A stretch of 64,000 nt of DNA from Promethearchaeota archaeon (GCA_029838195.1 JALGVJ010000012.1:1-64000), one strand, 5' to 3'. Counted from the stretch's first letter, positions 45,863 through 55,559 are shown. Notes: generated by a model not told the origin, from the sequence alone. A program made the numbers and translations.

Positions 45863-47797
45863 GTGAAATTTATAGATCCAAAAAAAGATGTTTCTCAACT
45901 TTTAAACAAGTATAGTAAGAAGCGTGTATCTCTCGAAAAAGCAATTAGAGGACACGTTCATCCAGGGGATCGAATTTTTATCGATTCCGGATGTTCCGAA
46001 CCTATTGATCTCACAAAAAAATTAATTGAATTAGGACCTGAACTTCCGGACGTGGAAATCCTTCATTTTCTTTCATTAAGTGATTTGGATTATTACGAAA
46101 CAGCAGGCGGGATTGAAGATTTATTCCGACACAATGCGTTTTTTATTGGAAAATCACTTCGAAAGTACATTAAAGCCGGACAAGCAGATTATACGCCCAT
46201 GTTACTTTCTGAAATTCCATTGCTATTTAAAAGAGGAAAAATGCACGTGGATGTGGCTCTCATTCAAGTCAGTCCGCCGGATAAATATGGTTTTTGCAGT
46301 TATGGGATTAATGTGGATATCGTAAAAGCCATAGCCGAATCAGCGGAAACCGTGATAGCCGAAATAAATCCTAAGATGCCCCGAACGTTAGGAGATTCAT
46401 TCATCCACATGGACGATATCGATGCATTTGTTATCAGTGATCATGACATTATTGAATATACATATAAAGAACCGGACGAGGTGGCTATTAAAATCGCGGA
46501 ATATACCGCTTCTTTAATAGATAATGAGTCTACCATTCAAATGGGAATAGGAACCATTCCTAATGCTGTAACGAAGGCATTAGAAGGTAAAAAAGATCTA
46601 GGCGTACATAGTGAAGTATTCTCAGATGGTGTCGTAGATTTAGTTGAGAAGGGTGTGATTACTTGCAAAAAGAAAACCATTCATGAGGGAAAAATCATCT
46701 GCTCTTTCATAATGGGATCACGACGCTTGTATGAGTTTGCAGATGAAAATCCCATGTTAGAATTTCATCCTTGTGAATATACAAACGATCCCTTCATCAT
46801 AAGTCAGAATAGAAAACAAGTTGCCATTAACGCGGCCCTGACCGTGGATTTAACGGGACAAGTCAATGCAGATTCTTTAGGACATCAATTTTACAGCGGT
46901 ATAGGAGGACAAGTAGATTTTGTAAGGGGTGCGAGCAGGGCTCCTGATGGTAAACCCATCATGGTATTACCTTCTACGGCGACTTTAGAAAACGGCAAAA
47001 TAATATCCAGAATCGTTCCTTATCTCCAGCCTGGTTCGGGAGTGGTGATAACTAGAGGAGACGTGCATTATATTGTCACGGAATGGGGAATTGCATATCT
47101 TTATGGAAAAAGCGTGAGAGAGCGTGTCTTGCAAATGATCAATATTGCTCATCCGGACTTTCGGGAAGAGCTCCTCGAGCATGCAAAGAAATGGAATTAT
47201 GTCTATTCAGATCAAGCGCTACCTAAATCCATTGACGGAAGAATTAGTATTTATCCTTCTCAATATGAAACTACATTGGTTTTGAAAAATAATAAAAAAT
47301 TATTAATAAGGCCCGTCAAACCGACGGATGAACGGATGATTCAAGAGTTGCATTATAGTTTAGATGAAAATGACCGTTATTATCGTTTTTTTGCCCCTGT
47401 TCGGGATTTTCGTCATAAAAAAATACAACCCCTTGTTAATATTGATTATTCGACTAACATGATTTTAGTTGCCGTCCATGCTGAGGATTCTGAAGAAAAA
47501 ATAATAGCCATGGGAGCCATATTTAAAACAATTCATCCCTCTTTGGGTGAATTGGCCTTTGTTACTCATCCTGAATGGCGAAGCTTGGGTATTACTAAAT
47601 TTTTATTGGAATATTTGATTAAAATTGCGAGAGAATTAAATTATAGCAAGTTAGGAGGGTCTATTCTATTAGAAAACAAGCCCATGCTTCATATCATCAA
47701 TTCTGCAGGATATGATTTGACAATAAAAAAAATCGAGGGAGGAGTTTGGGAATTTGAAATGGATATTACCAATAAATTGCGTCGAGAAAATCGCTGA
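45863..47797 (+). CDS. Acetyl-CoA hydrolase/transferase fused to a GNAT domain
   Basis: A 644-residue fusion. Residues 1 to about 460 are a class I CoA transferase of the acetyl-CoA hydrolase type. Marks are VALIQVSPPDKYGFCSYGI, MGIGTIPNAVTKAL, and GVHSEVFSDGVVDL with the catalytic Glu. Further on is GQVNADSLGHQFYSGIGGQ, and later VVITRGDVHYIVTEWGIAYLYG. Residues 475-640 are a GNAT domain with LLIRPVKPTDERMIQ and the acyl-CoA loop HPEWRSLGITKFLLEYLI. The same fusion is known in bacteria. It may exchange CoA between short acyl acids, with the GNAT part acetylating a protein or controlling activity. It starts with GTG at 45863. A weak purine-rich context precedes it. Confidence 0.85.
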   Translation: MKFIDPKKDVSQLLNKYSKKRVSLEKAIRGHVHPGDRIFIDSGCSEPIDLTKKLIELGPELPDVEILHFLSLSDLDYYETAGGIEDLFRHNAFFIGKSLRKYIKAGQADYTPMLLSEIPLLFKRGKMHVDVALIQVSPPDKYGFCSYGINVDIVKAIAESAETVIAEINPKMPRTLGDSFIHMDDIDAFVISDHDIIEYTYKEPDEVAIKIAEYTASLIDNESTIQMGIGTIPNAVTKALEGKKDLGVHSEVFSDGVVDLVEKGVITCKKKTIHEGKIICSFIMGSRRLYEFADENPMLEFHPCEYTNDPFIISQNRKQVAINAALTVDLTGQVNADSLGHQFYSGIGGQVDFVRGASRAPDGKPIMVLPSTATLENGKIISRIVPYLQPGSGVVITRGDVHYIVTEWGIAYLYGKSVRERVLQMINIAHPDFREELLEHAKKWNYVYSDQALPKSIDGRISIYPSQYETTLVLKNNKKLLIRPVKPTDERMIQELHYSLDENDRYYRFFAPVRDFRHKKIQPLVNIDYSTNMILVAVHAEDSEEKIIAMGAIFKTIHPSLGELAFVTHPEWRSLGITKFLLEYLIKIARELNYSKLGGSILLENKPMLHIINSAGYDLTIKKIEGGVWEFEMDITNKLRRENR

Positions 47798-47847
47798 CGA
47801 GTATTTGAAGGTTTAACACTCACAATTAGTTGATCATTAATATAGGT

Positions 47848-47858
47848 GGAGGTGATCC
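47848..47858 (+). promoter_or_regulatory. Near-perfect Shine-Dalgarno site before the broken mutY-like gene
   Basis: GGAGGTGATCC matches 11 bases of the complement of the archaeal 16S 3' end. It lies directly before TTG 47860, which decides the start in preference to an in-frame TTG at 47830. Confidence 0.6.
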
Positions 47859-47859
47859 C

Positions 47860-48726
47860 TTGATTTCATTATTAATTACCGAATTTCATGCTAACTATAT
47901 GAAAGAAGGTTTATCCGATAGGGTAATTGATGATTTTCGAAGAATTATTTTGGGGTATTATAATAAAAATAAGCGAAAATTTCCCTTTCGAGAAACGAGA
48001 AATGAATATTACGTGTTAGTAAGTGAAATCATGCTACAACAAACTCAAACGGGTGCGGTAGCGGAAAAATTCCTTAAATTCATAGAGTTATTTCCAGATT
48101 TTGCCTCGCTAGCTCGAGCTTCCTTAGAGGATGTATTGAACGCGTGGCAAGGATTAGGATATAACCGAAGAGCTCTTGCTTTAAAGACCATCGCAGAAAA
48201 AATCGTGAAAAACCATAGGGGTAAATTACCAAGAGATAAAGAAATCTTAATTTCTTTTCCTCAGATCGGAGACTCTACGGCATCATCCATTCTTGCATTT
48301 GCCTTTAATGAGCCCACCGTATTTATAGAAACTAATATTAGACGCGTGTATTTGTACTATTTTTTTCCCGATCAATACGTGGTAAAGGATACAGAGATTT
48401 ATCCGATCGTAGAAAAAACGCTTGATTGAGAAAATCCGAGGGGATGATATAATGCATTAATGGACCATGGAGTCATGTTCAAAAAGAAATTTCCAAACTT
48501 GAATAAAAGGAGCTTTCATTATAAAAAACAAAAAAAATTTGAGGGGTCCACCAGACAACTAAGGGGAAAAATATTAAAAATTCTTCTTACAAAAAAAGTC
48601 ATTAACAAACACGAGTTAATGAAAGAATTGAATATTAATGAAAAGAAATTAAGTGAGATAACAATTAGATTAGAAAGAGAGGGTTTTATAACAAAAAAGG
48701 ATAAACAAATTGTTTTAAACACCTAA
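47860..48726 (+). pseudogene. mutY: MutY-like A/G-specific adenine glycosylase with two in-frame TGA codons
   Basis: From TTG 47860 the frame encodes an HhH-GPD glycosylase. FPFRETRNEYYVLVSEIMLQQTQT holds the catalytic Glu, and FNEPTVFIETNIRRVYL is the family block after the HhH motif. It stops at TGA 48427-48429. The same frame continues as ENPRG, a second TGA at 48445-48447, then YNALMDHGVMFKK and EGSTRQLRGKILKIL, which is the expected next part, to TAA at 48726. The usual text is D.RENPREWY.ALMD.G, so CGA to TGA and TGG to TGA explain both stops. The HhH hairpin (LPGIGPYTA in the family) reads FPQIGDSTA, so constraint has also been lost there. The C-terminal 70 residues form a winged-helix-like tail. 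Confidence 0.75.
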
Positions 48727-48776
48727 CAGGTTCTCTAATTCAATGGATCTGAAAATATTCTCGTTTTAGACGGAAA

Positions 48777-50093
48777 TTATTTAGAACTCCGCTGTTTTAA
48801 AAATTTTTTGGCTAATTGAGCTTGTCTTTTCCATGAACCGAATAAATTTCCGTTAGAAGTTAGCTTTTCTATCACGTTCAATAAATTTCCTTTCAGGAAT
48901 CCCGGAGCTTTCGAAGAAAAAGGTGTTTGAGGTAGGGGCATGAAGTAGTGAGCGTGAATTGTCGCTCCAAGCTTCGTTAAATCTTTCATTACTTTAATTG
49001 TTTTCTCTACATCACTTTCATTTTCTCCCGGTAATCCAAAAATAAAATCCACGATTGCTTTTAATTTATATTTAGTTGTTAATTCCACGGCTTTACAAAT
49101 ATCTTCTACGGAATGTCCTCTATTACAAGAATCTAATATTTTTTGACTCCCAGATTGGGCTCCTATTACGATATTATCATTAGATGCGTATTTTTTAATT
49201 AACTCAAGAGAAGCGGGAATGACATGTTCAGGTCGCGCTTCGGAAGGAAATGTACCAAAAAAAAGCCTTCCTTTCTTAGAAAAGCGATCCTTGGTCGTTC
49301 TCAAAAGCTCCTCAATTTTATTTAGATTCAGCTTTTTTCCGTCAATAGAACCGTAAGAAAAAGCATTAGGTGCCACGAATCTCACATCCGTGTGATCCTT
49401 GAATTGTTCAACCAAATCATCCACATGCTCGCAAATAGATTCTATACTTCTATGCCGAGGCTTGGTACCGAAAATGTGGGGTGTTTGGCAAAAATAACAA
49501 GCATGAGGACATCCTCTTGTGATTTCAATGGGGCCAAATCTTTTAAATTGGTGTTTGGGAAATGAGCGATAATCATCCAATTGAATAAAGGAACGCTTTC
49601 CGATGTATTGATGCTTTCCTTGCTCGTTAATGAAATAAATTCCTTTAACTTTTCTGATATCATCATTGTTTTTAACGTGTTTTAGGAGTTCAGAAAAAGT
49701 TTTCTCTCCCTCCCCAAGAACGCCAATATCAACTCCTATATCCAGAGTTCTTCGAGGATCACCTGTAGGATGAGGCCCACCCGCAATTAACTGAAGTTTT
49801 TTCCCATATCTCCTTTTTAAATTCTTCACGAGCCATTTTATTTCAAAAAACTGGGAAGTGAAAAGGGAAAAGCAAACATGGAGGAGAGCATGAGTTCTTA
49901 ATAATTCATTTATTTTTTGAAGAAGATCCCATTGAGACTCAATAATGAAAATATCCATGTCTCTCCCTTCTAAAACGTTTTCCGTTTCCAAAGCTGCTAA
50001 GAGAGCATTCCAACTATTCTTATTCACGTGCTCGTGATAAAGGATTACTGCGGTATCTTTAATAATATCACCTTCGAAATCATTAATATCCAT
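48777..50093 (-). CDS. B12-binding radical SAM protein (MJ1487-type)
   Basis: A 438-residue protein. The N-terminal cobalamin-binding fold (about residues 15-165) has LIAGGPHPTGDPRRTLDIG and VLGEGEKTFSELL. The radical SAM core begins with EITRGCPHACYFCQTPHIFG (C-x3-C-x2-C). Later marks are SDNIVIGAQSG-type and FIFGLPGENESDVEKT segments. It resembles the archaeal family named after MJ1487, whose reaction is unknown. It is a single gene on the minus strand. Its start is ATG 50093. Confidence 0.8.
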   Translation of the reverse strand: MDINDFEGDIIKDTAVILYHEHVNKNSWNALLAALETENVLEGRDMDIFIIESQWDLLQKINELLRTHALLHVCFSLFTSQFFEIKWLVKNLKRRYGKKLQLIAGGPHPTGDPRRTLDIGVDIGVLGEGEKTFSELLKHVKNNDDIRKVKGIYFINEQGKHQYIGKRSFIQLDDYRSFPKHQFKRFGPIEITRGCPHACYFCQTPHIFGTKPRHRSIESICEHVDDLVEQFKDHTDVRFVAPNAFSYGSIDGKKLNLNKIEELLRTTKDRFSKKGRLFFGTFPSEARPEHVIPASLELIKKYASNDNIVIGAQSGSQKILDSCNRGHSVEDICKAVELTTKYKLKAIVDFIFGLPGENESDVEKTIKVMKDLTKLGATIHAHYFMPLPQTPFSSKAPGFLKGNLLNVIEKLTSNGNLFGSWKRQAQLAKKFLKQRSSK

Positions 50094-50232
50094 GCCACTT
50101 AAAAAGGTTCATGGTTCTTATATTAAAATTAAGCGAACAATAATTAATCATCTAAATTTATTAACCACCATTTTATTATATTATTAACCTAAAATATTCA
50201 TTATAGTAGAAATTCCCATCAAGTGAAAGATA

Positions 50233-50700
50233 ATGCTATTTAATTGGTTAATTGCCACTTCCATCGATGAAGTGGGTGTCAGTTGGTTTGATTTTTATAG
50301 TTTAGGCCATATATGTTTTGGAATCGGTGTTTTTTTGTTTTTTTCCCTATTTTATACCATTCCGAAGCATCAAGGGAAAATTCCTATCTTTTCCCTATTA
50401 TTCGTTTTTATTTGCTCGCTTGCCGTTCTCATTACATGGGAGCTTTTAGAGAATTCCCTTTTTATTGAACTTGGATGGAAGTTTGAAGGGAGAGCAGATA
50501 GCTGGCAAAACATTACCACGGACATCATATTGGGGGTCGTGGGCGCCCTTTTCACGTGGCTTTATTGCTATTTAGTATTCGAGAAAGAGAAGAAACTCTG
50601 GCTCTATTACCTCTATGGACTGCTTGCTTTTGGCATCTGGTTAATATTTTTCTTCATTGGACGCTATATAACGTACTGGTATGCGGGACTCTACGCTTGA
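50233..50700 (+). CDS. Small membrane protein with four helices
   Basis: A 155-residue protein with four membrane helices. The loop between helices 2 and 3 has LITWELLENSLFIELGW and RADSWQNITTDIILG, a pattern of conserved Glu, Asn and Asp residues seen in DUF2585-like and VanZ-like families. No function is assigned. The ATG at 50233 has GTGAAAGAT before it. Confidence 0.55.
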   Translation: MLFNWLIATSIDEVGVSWFDFYSLGHICFGIGVFLFFSLFYTIPKHQGKIPIFSLLFVFICSLAVLITWELLENSLFIELGWKFEGRADSWQNITTDIILGVVGALFTWLYCYLVFEKEKKLWLYYLYGLLAFGIWLIFFFIGRYITYWYAGLYA

Positions 50701-50846
50701 TGTGGCTTTTTAAATTTTTTACCCATAAAAATCGATATTATTATTTTTTTTTCCCTATTTATTAAATTTACTTTTTCTTTTATTAAAGAAAGCTTTAGAT
50801 TCTCGGGACACCTTTTCCATTAAACCTTTAAAGGATTAAATCTAAT

Positions 50847-51644
50847 ATGATACTACCCATGGTGGAAAAAGTAATAAAAATGCCCATGTTTTTTGAAAAA
50901 GGCACGATTCCTTTAATATTTTCAGTACCGCATGGAGGTTCCTTAAGGTGTAAGGAAATTCCTGAAAGAGAAAATGGTATATTTGGGATTGATAAAGGAA
51001 CGATAGAAATAGCAAGAAAATTATGCTCCATCATTTCCTCTCGATTAAAGATTAAAGAAAATAATGAAAAATCCATTCCTTCTCTCATCATATCCAACCT
51101 AAAGCGCTCACAAATTGACCTCAATAGAGATGAACATGAAGCCTTTAATTCTAACTCGAAAATAGCCAAAAAACTATATCATTTTTATCATGATAAAATA
51201 CGAGAATTCATTTCCTATAATTTAAAGTATTTTGGAATATCTCTTCTGATTGACATTCATGGATTTGAAAAACATAAGCGACCAGCGGGATTTAGGGACG
51301 TGGATATCGTCCTTGGAACTAATAATTTAAATTCCATTTCAAACACCCCTATTCCAAGAAAGGATTGGGATAAAAATATTAGAGGGATGCTCATTAAAAA
51401 ATTCTTGGAACATGATATTCCTATTGCGCCGGGCCATCCGAGAAGAAGGGAATACGTGCTCACGGGCGGATATATAACTCAAATCCATGGAGCATCGAGC
51501 ATTAATAATAGTCAGGCGATTCAAGTTGAATTTTCCGATAAAATTCGAATACATTATAAAAAGTATCAACAAGAAATCTTAGAAATCATGGCAACCGCGA
51601 TTATCGAATATTTAGATACTGCTCAAACATTAAAAATAGGTTGA
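50847..51644 (+). CDS. N-formylglutamate amidohydrolase-like protein
   Basis: A 265-residue FGase-family hydrolase. Zinc and active-site motifs are IFSVPHGGSLRC, SQIDLNRDEHEAF, LLIDIHGFEKH and QAIQVEFSDKIR. All are in the usual order, so the enzyme is probably active. In bacteria the family removes formyl groups in histidine breakdown. In an archaeon without hut genes nearby, another N-acyl or peptide substrate is likely. The ATG at 50847 is used, but inner ATG codons at 50859 and later are possible. Confidence 0.78.
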   Translation: MILPMVEKVIKMPMFFEKGTIPLIFSVPHGGSLRCKEIPERENGIFGIDKGTIEIARKLCSIISSRLKIKENNEKSIPSLIISNLKRSQIDLNRDEHEAFNSNSKIAKKLYHFYHDKIREFISYNLKYFGISLLIDIHGFEKHKRPAGFRDVDIVLGTNNLNSISNTPIPRKDWDKNIRGMLIKKFLEHDIPIAPGHPRRREYVLTGGYITQIHGASSINNSQAIQVEFSDKIRIHYKKYQQEILEIMATAIIEYLDTAQTLKIG

Positions 51645-51957
51645 AATATCCGTGAAATTTATTCTTAAACATAGTGTTTCCATCAAAAAAAAAATCAAAT
51701 CCGCATGATATGGTTTAGATTTATCTTACCTCACTACAATATCCATGTTTCGCAAGGTTTTATTTCACGCTTGCTTAATGGGTGAAAATTCTCTTTCTCA
51801 TATGGCCAAATGACTTGAAGATATAGAAGAATAGAATTTTTAGTGGTCTTAAATAAAGGTTTAGACTATTTTGTTGAAAATTGATGATATCTCTTCTTAT
51901 TAATGGATTCTTCTAAATGATAAAATATTATATTAAAATTTCATTTTACACGATAAT
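51645..51957. other. Intergenic region with a possible transposase scrap
   Basis: In two neighbouring frames around 51730-51830, LPHYNIHVSQGFISRLLNG and GENSLSHMAK can be read, with a frameshift and stops. They look like the start of a degraded transposase, but are too short to be sure. The rest is AT-rich spacer with the HAD gene promoter. Confidence 0.25.
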
Positions 51958-52701
51958 ATGGCTCGCTCTGAAAATTTTAAGATAGGATTTGTTTTCGACC
52001 TCGATGGAACTTTAATAAATAGCATGGATATTCGAAAAATAATAGCTAAAGAAATTTATGAGAAATTTAATATCAAAACCAATGACAAAATTGAACGAGA
52101 GATTGAAGAATTAATATATGAACTGGTGGGGGGCGAAAACAGGAAGCACTTAACAACCAAAGTAATGCTTTCAGTGTTTAAAAAATTAGGATTATCATTT
52201 TTTCAAAGAATTAAAGCGTTAATGATGGCAAATAAAATTTTTAAAAGAGAATCAAAAAATATCACCCTCTATGAGGGCGTGAAGGAATTATTTCAAATTT
52301 TAGATGAGAAAAACATCCCTTATACCATCGCTACGACCTCCTCAAAAAAAGAAGTGGAAGAACGACTTTCAAAATTCCCGGAGTTTTACAAGAAATTTGA
52401 TGGCAAAATCATTACTCGAAGTGATGTGAAAAATTTGAAACCCCATCCCGAAAGCATCATTAAAGCTTCAAAAATAATGAATGTTCCCATTAATAATATT
52501 ATAGTGATTGGGGACATGTATACGGACGTTCAAATGGGAAAGAATGTACACGCTATTACCGTGGGTGTCGCAACGGGATTTCTCTCAAAAGAACAATTAA
52601 AACAACTTGAGCCGGATTTTATAGTTGAAACGGTTGCGGATGTGAAAGAAATATTGAGTGATATCATGGCGGAAATAGAAAAAAGAGCTACCTTGCTTTA
52701 A
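51958..52701 (+). CDS. HAD-family phosphatase (phosphoglycolate phosphatase-like)
   Basis: A 247-residue HAD hydrolase. Motif I is VFDLDGTLINS (nucleophile Asp). A helical cap domain follows (residues about 20-90). Motif II is TIATTSSKK, motif III is the Lys in NLKPHPESI, and motif IV is VIGDMYTDVQMGK. The pattern fits the phosphoglycolate phosphatase/beta-phosphoglucomutase group. Substrate not determined. Confidence 0.82.
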   Translation: MARSENFKIGFVFDLDGTLINSMDIRKIIAKEIYEKFNIKTNDKIEREIEELIYELVGGENRKHLTTKVMLSVFKKLGLSFFQRIKALMMANKIFKRESKNITLYEGVKELFQILDEKNIPYTIATTSSKKEVEERLSKFPEFYKKFDGKIITRSDVKNLKPHPESIIKASKIMNVPINNIIVIGDMYTDVQMGKNVHAITVGVATGFLSKEQLKQLEPDFIVETVADVKEILSDIMAEIEKRATLL

Positions 52702-52867
52702 AAGTCAAAATTCTTTTTAATAGTATTTCGATTTAAAATAACAAAAATTTTTATAGAAAACTTTTCATTAATTTTCACATTCTACTCAACAATAATTAAT
52801 AAAAAGTATTAAAAATCGGTTAATATTTAAATTGAACTATTTAACAACGCAGAGAATTTTAATTTAA

Positions 52868-53212
52868 ATGAATGATAATATCGATCCTGTTGATCCTAAA
52901 GATTTACAATCATTTATTGATGGATTAAAAACATCTTTAGATTTTTTAGGCGAAGCAGACCCGATAGAATCGAAAGGATTTCAAGCTCAACTCGCTAAAG
53001 CGATTTCAAAGCTTAGAATAAAAAAAGTAGCGAAGATTGATGAAATTAAACCGCAGTTCGAACGATTTTCAAGAGAAGATTTAAAGCAATACCTTTTAGA
53101 AGAATTAAAAGCATTAAAAGATAGAATTGAACTGAAAGACATCAGCTCTTTCAAGCGATATGAGCTTGCATTGGAAATCACCAAATTACGAGAACGGATC
53201 TCCAAATTATAA
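52868..53212 (+). CDS. Small helical protein of unknown function
   Basis: A 114-residue charged, helix-rich protein (FQAQLAKAISKLRIKKVAK and SREDLKQYLLEELKALKDR). No domain is recognised. It lies 48 bp upstream of the TatD gene frame on the same strand and may be in its operon. Confidence 0.55.
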   Translation: MNDNIDPVDPKDLQSFIDGLKTSLDFLGEADPIESKGFQAQLAKAISKLRIKKVAKIDEIKPQFERFSREDLKQYLLEELKALKDRIELKDISSFKRYELALEITKLRERISKL

Positions 53213-53269
53213 CTTCTTGGTTTCTTTTCGTTTCTTGTTTTTCTCATTTAGTTTATCAAGGTGGTAAAA

Positions 53270-54025
53270 ATGATATGTGATGTGCATTGTCACGTGAATT
53301 TATATCTCACCTTAGATCAAATCATTGAGGAAGCTTTAAACGCTGGCGTGAATAAAATTATCGCCGTAGGAATGAGTTATATTGGTTTAAAACGCATTAT
53401 TGAAATCTCGAGCCAACAGGATATCATTTATCCGGCATTAGGAATCCATCCGGAGGAAGTCAAGATGAATAAAAATATCGAAAATCAAATGGAAAGCGCA
53501 TGCGATTATATTAAAAAACATGCCGATAAAATAGTTGCCATTGGAGAAATTGGGATTGACCATTATTTTATTAAAGAAAAAGAACTTTACCCCCTTCAAG
53601 AAAAGATTTTTAAAAAAATGCTTGAATTAGCTCAAGAATTAGCATTACCCGTCAATCTTCACACGAAAGGAGGAGAAAAACAAGTTTTTGATTTACTTCC
53701 CAGTTATTCAATACCGAATGTTAATATTCATTGGTATTCGGGACCAGAAAAATATTTAAAAGAAGGAATGGATAGAGGCTATTACTTTTCCATTACTCCC
53801 GCTATTTCTTATTCTCCCGCCGTGCACAATACCGTTGAAATGGTCGATATTTACCATCTTTTAGTGGAGAGTGATGGTCCTGTGAAATATAAAGGAAAAA
53901 TTGGCACGCCTGCCATGATACGCCAAGTAATTCGATCCATTTCCCTAATTAAAAACGTACCAGAAGGGGAAATTGAGGAGCAAATCTATCAAAACACGAG
54001 ACACATTTTCCCTAAACTCTTTTAA
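53270..54025 (+). CDS. TatD-family metal-dependent hydrolase
   Basis: About 251 residues. Metal-binding marks of the amidohydrolase-fold TatD family: ICDVHCHVN (H-x-H), YPALGIHPEEV, IGEIGIDHYF (Glu), LPVNLHTKGG (His), NVNIHWYSGP (His) and LVESDGPVKY (Asp). TatD proteins are 3'-5' DNA/RNA exonucleases. The ATG at 53270 has AAGGTGG 5 nt before it and is preferred over the GTG at 53261. Confidence 0.82.
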   Translation: MICDVHCHVNLYLTLDQIIEEALNAGVNKIIAVGMSYIGLKRIIEISSQQDIIYPALGIHPEEVKMNKNIENQMESACDYIKKHADKIVAIGEIGIDHYFIKEKELYPLQEKIFKKMLELAQELALPVNLHTKGGEKQVFDLLPSYSIPNVNIHWYSGPEKYLKEGMDRGYYFSITPAISYSPAVHNTVEMVDIYHLLVESDGPVKYKGKIGTPAMIRQVIRSISLIKNVPEGEIEEQIYQNTRHIFPKLF

Positions 54026-54087
54026 AGTTCTAATCTCTTTTTCTTATTTTAAACCTTGAATATTTTATCTTTTTCATTTACTCGCTA

Positions 54088-55071
54088 TTATTCAGTTTGC
54101 GATAAATCTTCTCGCATTCTCATTCTTTCTAATAGATCTTCTACTTCGGGAATGGTATTTCCATAAATATGAAGGGAATTACTAAAATCGACGTAATGAC
54201 CAATTTCCACATTTAATTGTTCTGCGACGTATTTCTGAATTCTAATCATTCCATTCACGTTGGCTTCCCAAGCTCGAAACAAATCCCTGCTTCTCCACGT
54301 GGTTTGCATTAAAAGATGGTCATTTTTAATGCGCATGTAAATTCTCTGGAGACAAGGCGGGTCAAAATGATAAGGATCTACTAAGGGACGCCATGTTATG
54401 GCTTGAGCCCTTCTACTATAGGGTTTTTCTCTTAATTTCTCTATGATATACTTTATTTGATTGACCCTTGGAAAATTAAAAATTCCCATGGGAAGCTTTT
54501 CAAATCCCATTTGGTCTTTGATTTCCTTATCCAAGTGTATTTCCATTCCTTCCTCTAATTTCCAAACGTAGGTGTCTTTTATTTTTTCTATTTTTTTTGC
54601 CCTGTTTAATTTTTCATGATGGATAACTGAGTCGTTGTTCACGATCTCCATGTTATAATGCTTATGAATCGTATCTTCCAGAGAATAAGGCGCATAATTA
54701 AAAATCCGATCGTGGTAAGAATAAGGAAAACTCGTCCCGGATTCTTGAATGTACTTATCATTCACGCCTTCCATGATTTCTTCGATATAACCACTCTGAA
54801 TGGAACCAATTAAATAAGTATCTCCTAAATTACCGTACACCTCGTGATAATTTCCAAACTTGGATTTTATTTTCAAGATTTTATTTTTTCTCGTTATGGG
54901 TTCGCTGAAGGGTTCTTTAACTTCAATTAAAACCGTAGCATCCCGAGAGAGAGGATCGCCGGGTTTATCATATTCTGTCTTGATCTCATCACCCTTGTAC
55001 AGAACCTCTTGTAAGGCTTTCAGCCACGCTCTTTTCACGCTTTTTTCGGAAATAAAAAATATTTTTGCCAT
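54088..55071 (-). CDS. thyA: Thymidylate synthase (archaeal type)
   Basis: Makes dTMP from dUMP with a methylene-tetrahydropterin cofactor. The C-terminal 150 residues hold the synthase core: RRAQAITWRPLVD, FDPPCLQRIYMRI with the active Cys, LLMQTTWRSRDLFRAWEANV (the RSRD dUMP phosphate-binding motif) and GHYVDFSNSLHIYG. The N-terminal 170 residues differ from the bacterial enzyme, as in methanogen-type archaeal TS. The protein is about 327 residues. The ATG at 55071 is the most likely start. A TTG upstream is less likely. Confidence 0.85.
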   Translation of the reverse strand: MAKIFFISEKSVKRAWLKALQEVLYKGDEIKTEYDKPGDPLSRDATVLIEVKEPFSEPITRKNKILKIKSKFGNYHEVYGNLGDTYLIGSIQSGYIEEIMEGVNDKYIQESGTSFPYSYHDRIFNYAPYSLEDTIHKHYNMEIVNNDSVIHHEKLNRAKKIEKIKDTYVWKLEEGMEIHLDKEIKDQMGFEKLPMGIFNFPRVNQIKYIIEKLREKPYSRRAQAITWRPLVDPYHFDPPCLQRIYMRIKNDHLLMQTTWRSRDLFRAWEANVNGMIRIQKYVAEQLNVEIGHYVDFSNSLHIYGNTIPEVEDLLERMRMREDLSQTE

Positions 55072-55258
55072 GGAAAACAAGTAGAAATTTTTGGAATAAT
55101 AAATATCAACATTATTTTAAGATTTTTATTATAAACTTAATAGTTATTATAAGATAGTTGATAGTTAAACAAATGTATTTAAATGAAAAAATATTTAGAA
55201 ATAAATTTATTTAATGTTTATGGAAATTTAACTAATAAAATTAGGTGATGAGAGTAAA

Positions 55259-55549
55259 ATGAAATTAAATCTTGAGTTTTCGCCCCCTTTCAACGAGATT
55301 ACCGGAAAAGTATTTCAAACCATGGAATTTGAAAAACCCCTCACGCTCCGAGAATTATTACAACGCCTTAAGGAAAAGTTCGGGCAAAAATTCTATGATT
55401 TAATCTGGGAAAATGGGAATGAAAATCAATTTAATAAATTACTCTCCATCATTATCAATGGACATTCTTACAGACATGAAAAATTTTTAGATACGGTCTT
55501 AAAAGACGGCGATGATATAGTATTTATCTACATCTATTTTGGAGGGTAA
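55259..55549 (+). CDS. MoaD/ThiS/SAMP-like ubiquitin-fold protein
   Basis: A 96-residue beta-grasp protein that ends in YFGG. The final GG is what E1-type enzymes adenylate for sulfur transfer or protein conjugation. The order of strands (LNLEFSPPFNEITG, TMEFEKPLTLRELLQRL, LLSIIINGHSY, LKDGDDIVFIYIYFGG) matches MoaD/ThiS. It may serve molybdopterin synthesis, tRNA thiolation or archaeal ubiquitin-like modification. No E1 or MoaE gene is adjacent. AGGTGATG at 55243-55250 is a strong ribosome-binding site. Confidence 0.8.
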   Translation: MKLNLEFSPPFNEITGKVFQTMEFEKPLTLRELLQRLKEKFGQKFYDLIWENGNENQFNKLLSIIINGHSYRHEKFLDTVLKDGDDIVFIYIYFGG

Positions 55550-55559
55550 GAGTAAACAG

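Noticed and set aside
7163..48447. Reassignment of TGA as a sense codon, or selenocysteine, to explain the TGA stops in the Nudix and mutY-like genes
   Set aside because: Many intact genes here end in TGA (for example hpt and hsp20), the affected positions are expected to be Gly, Arg and Trp and not one residue, and other pseudogenes have TAA stops.
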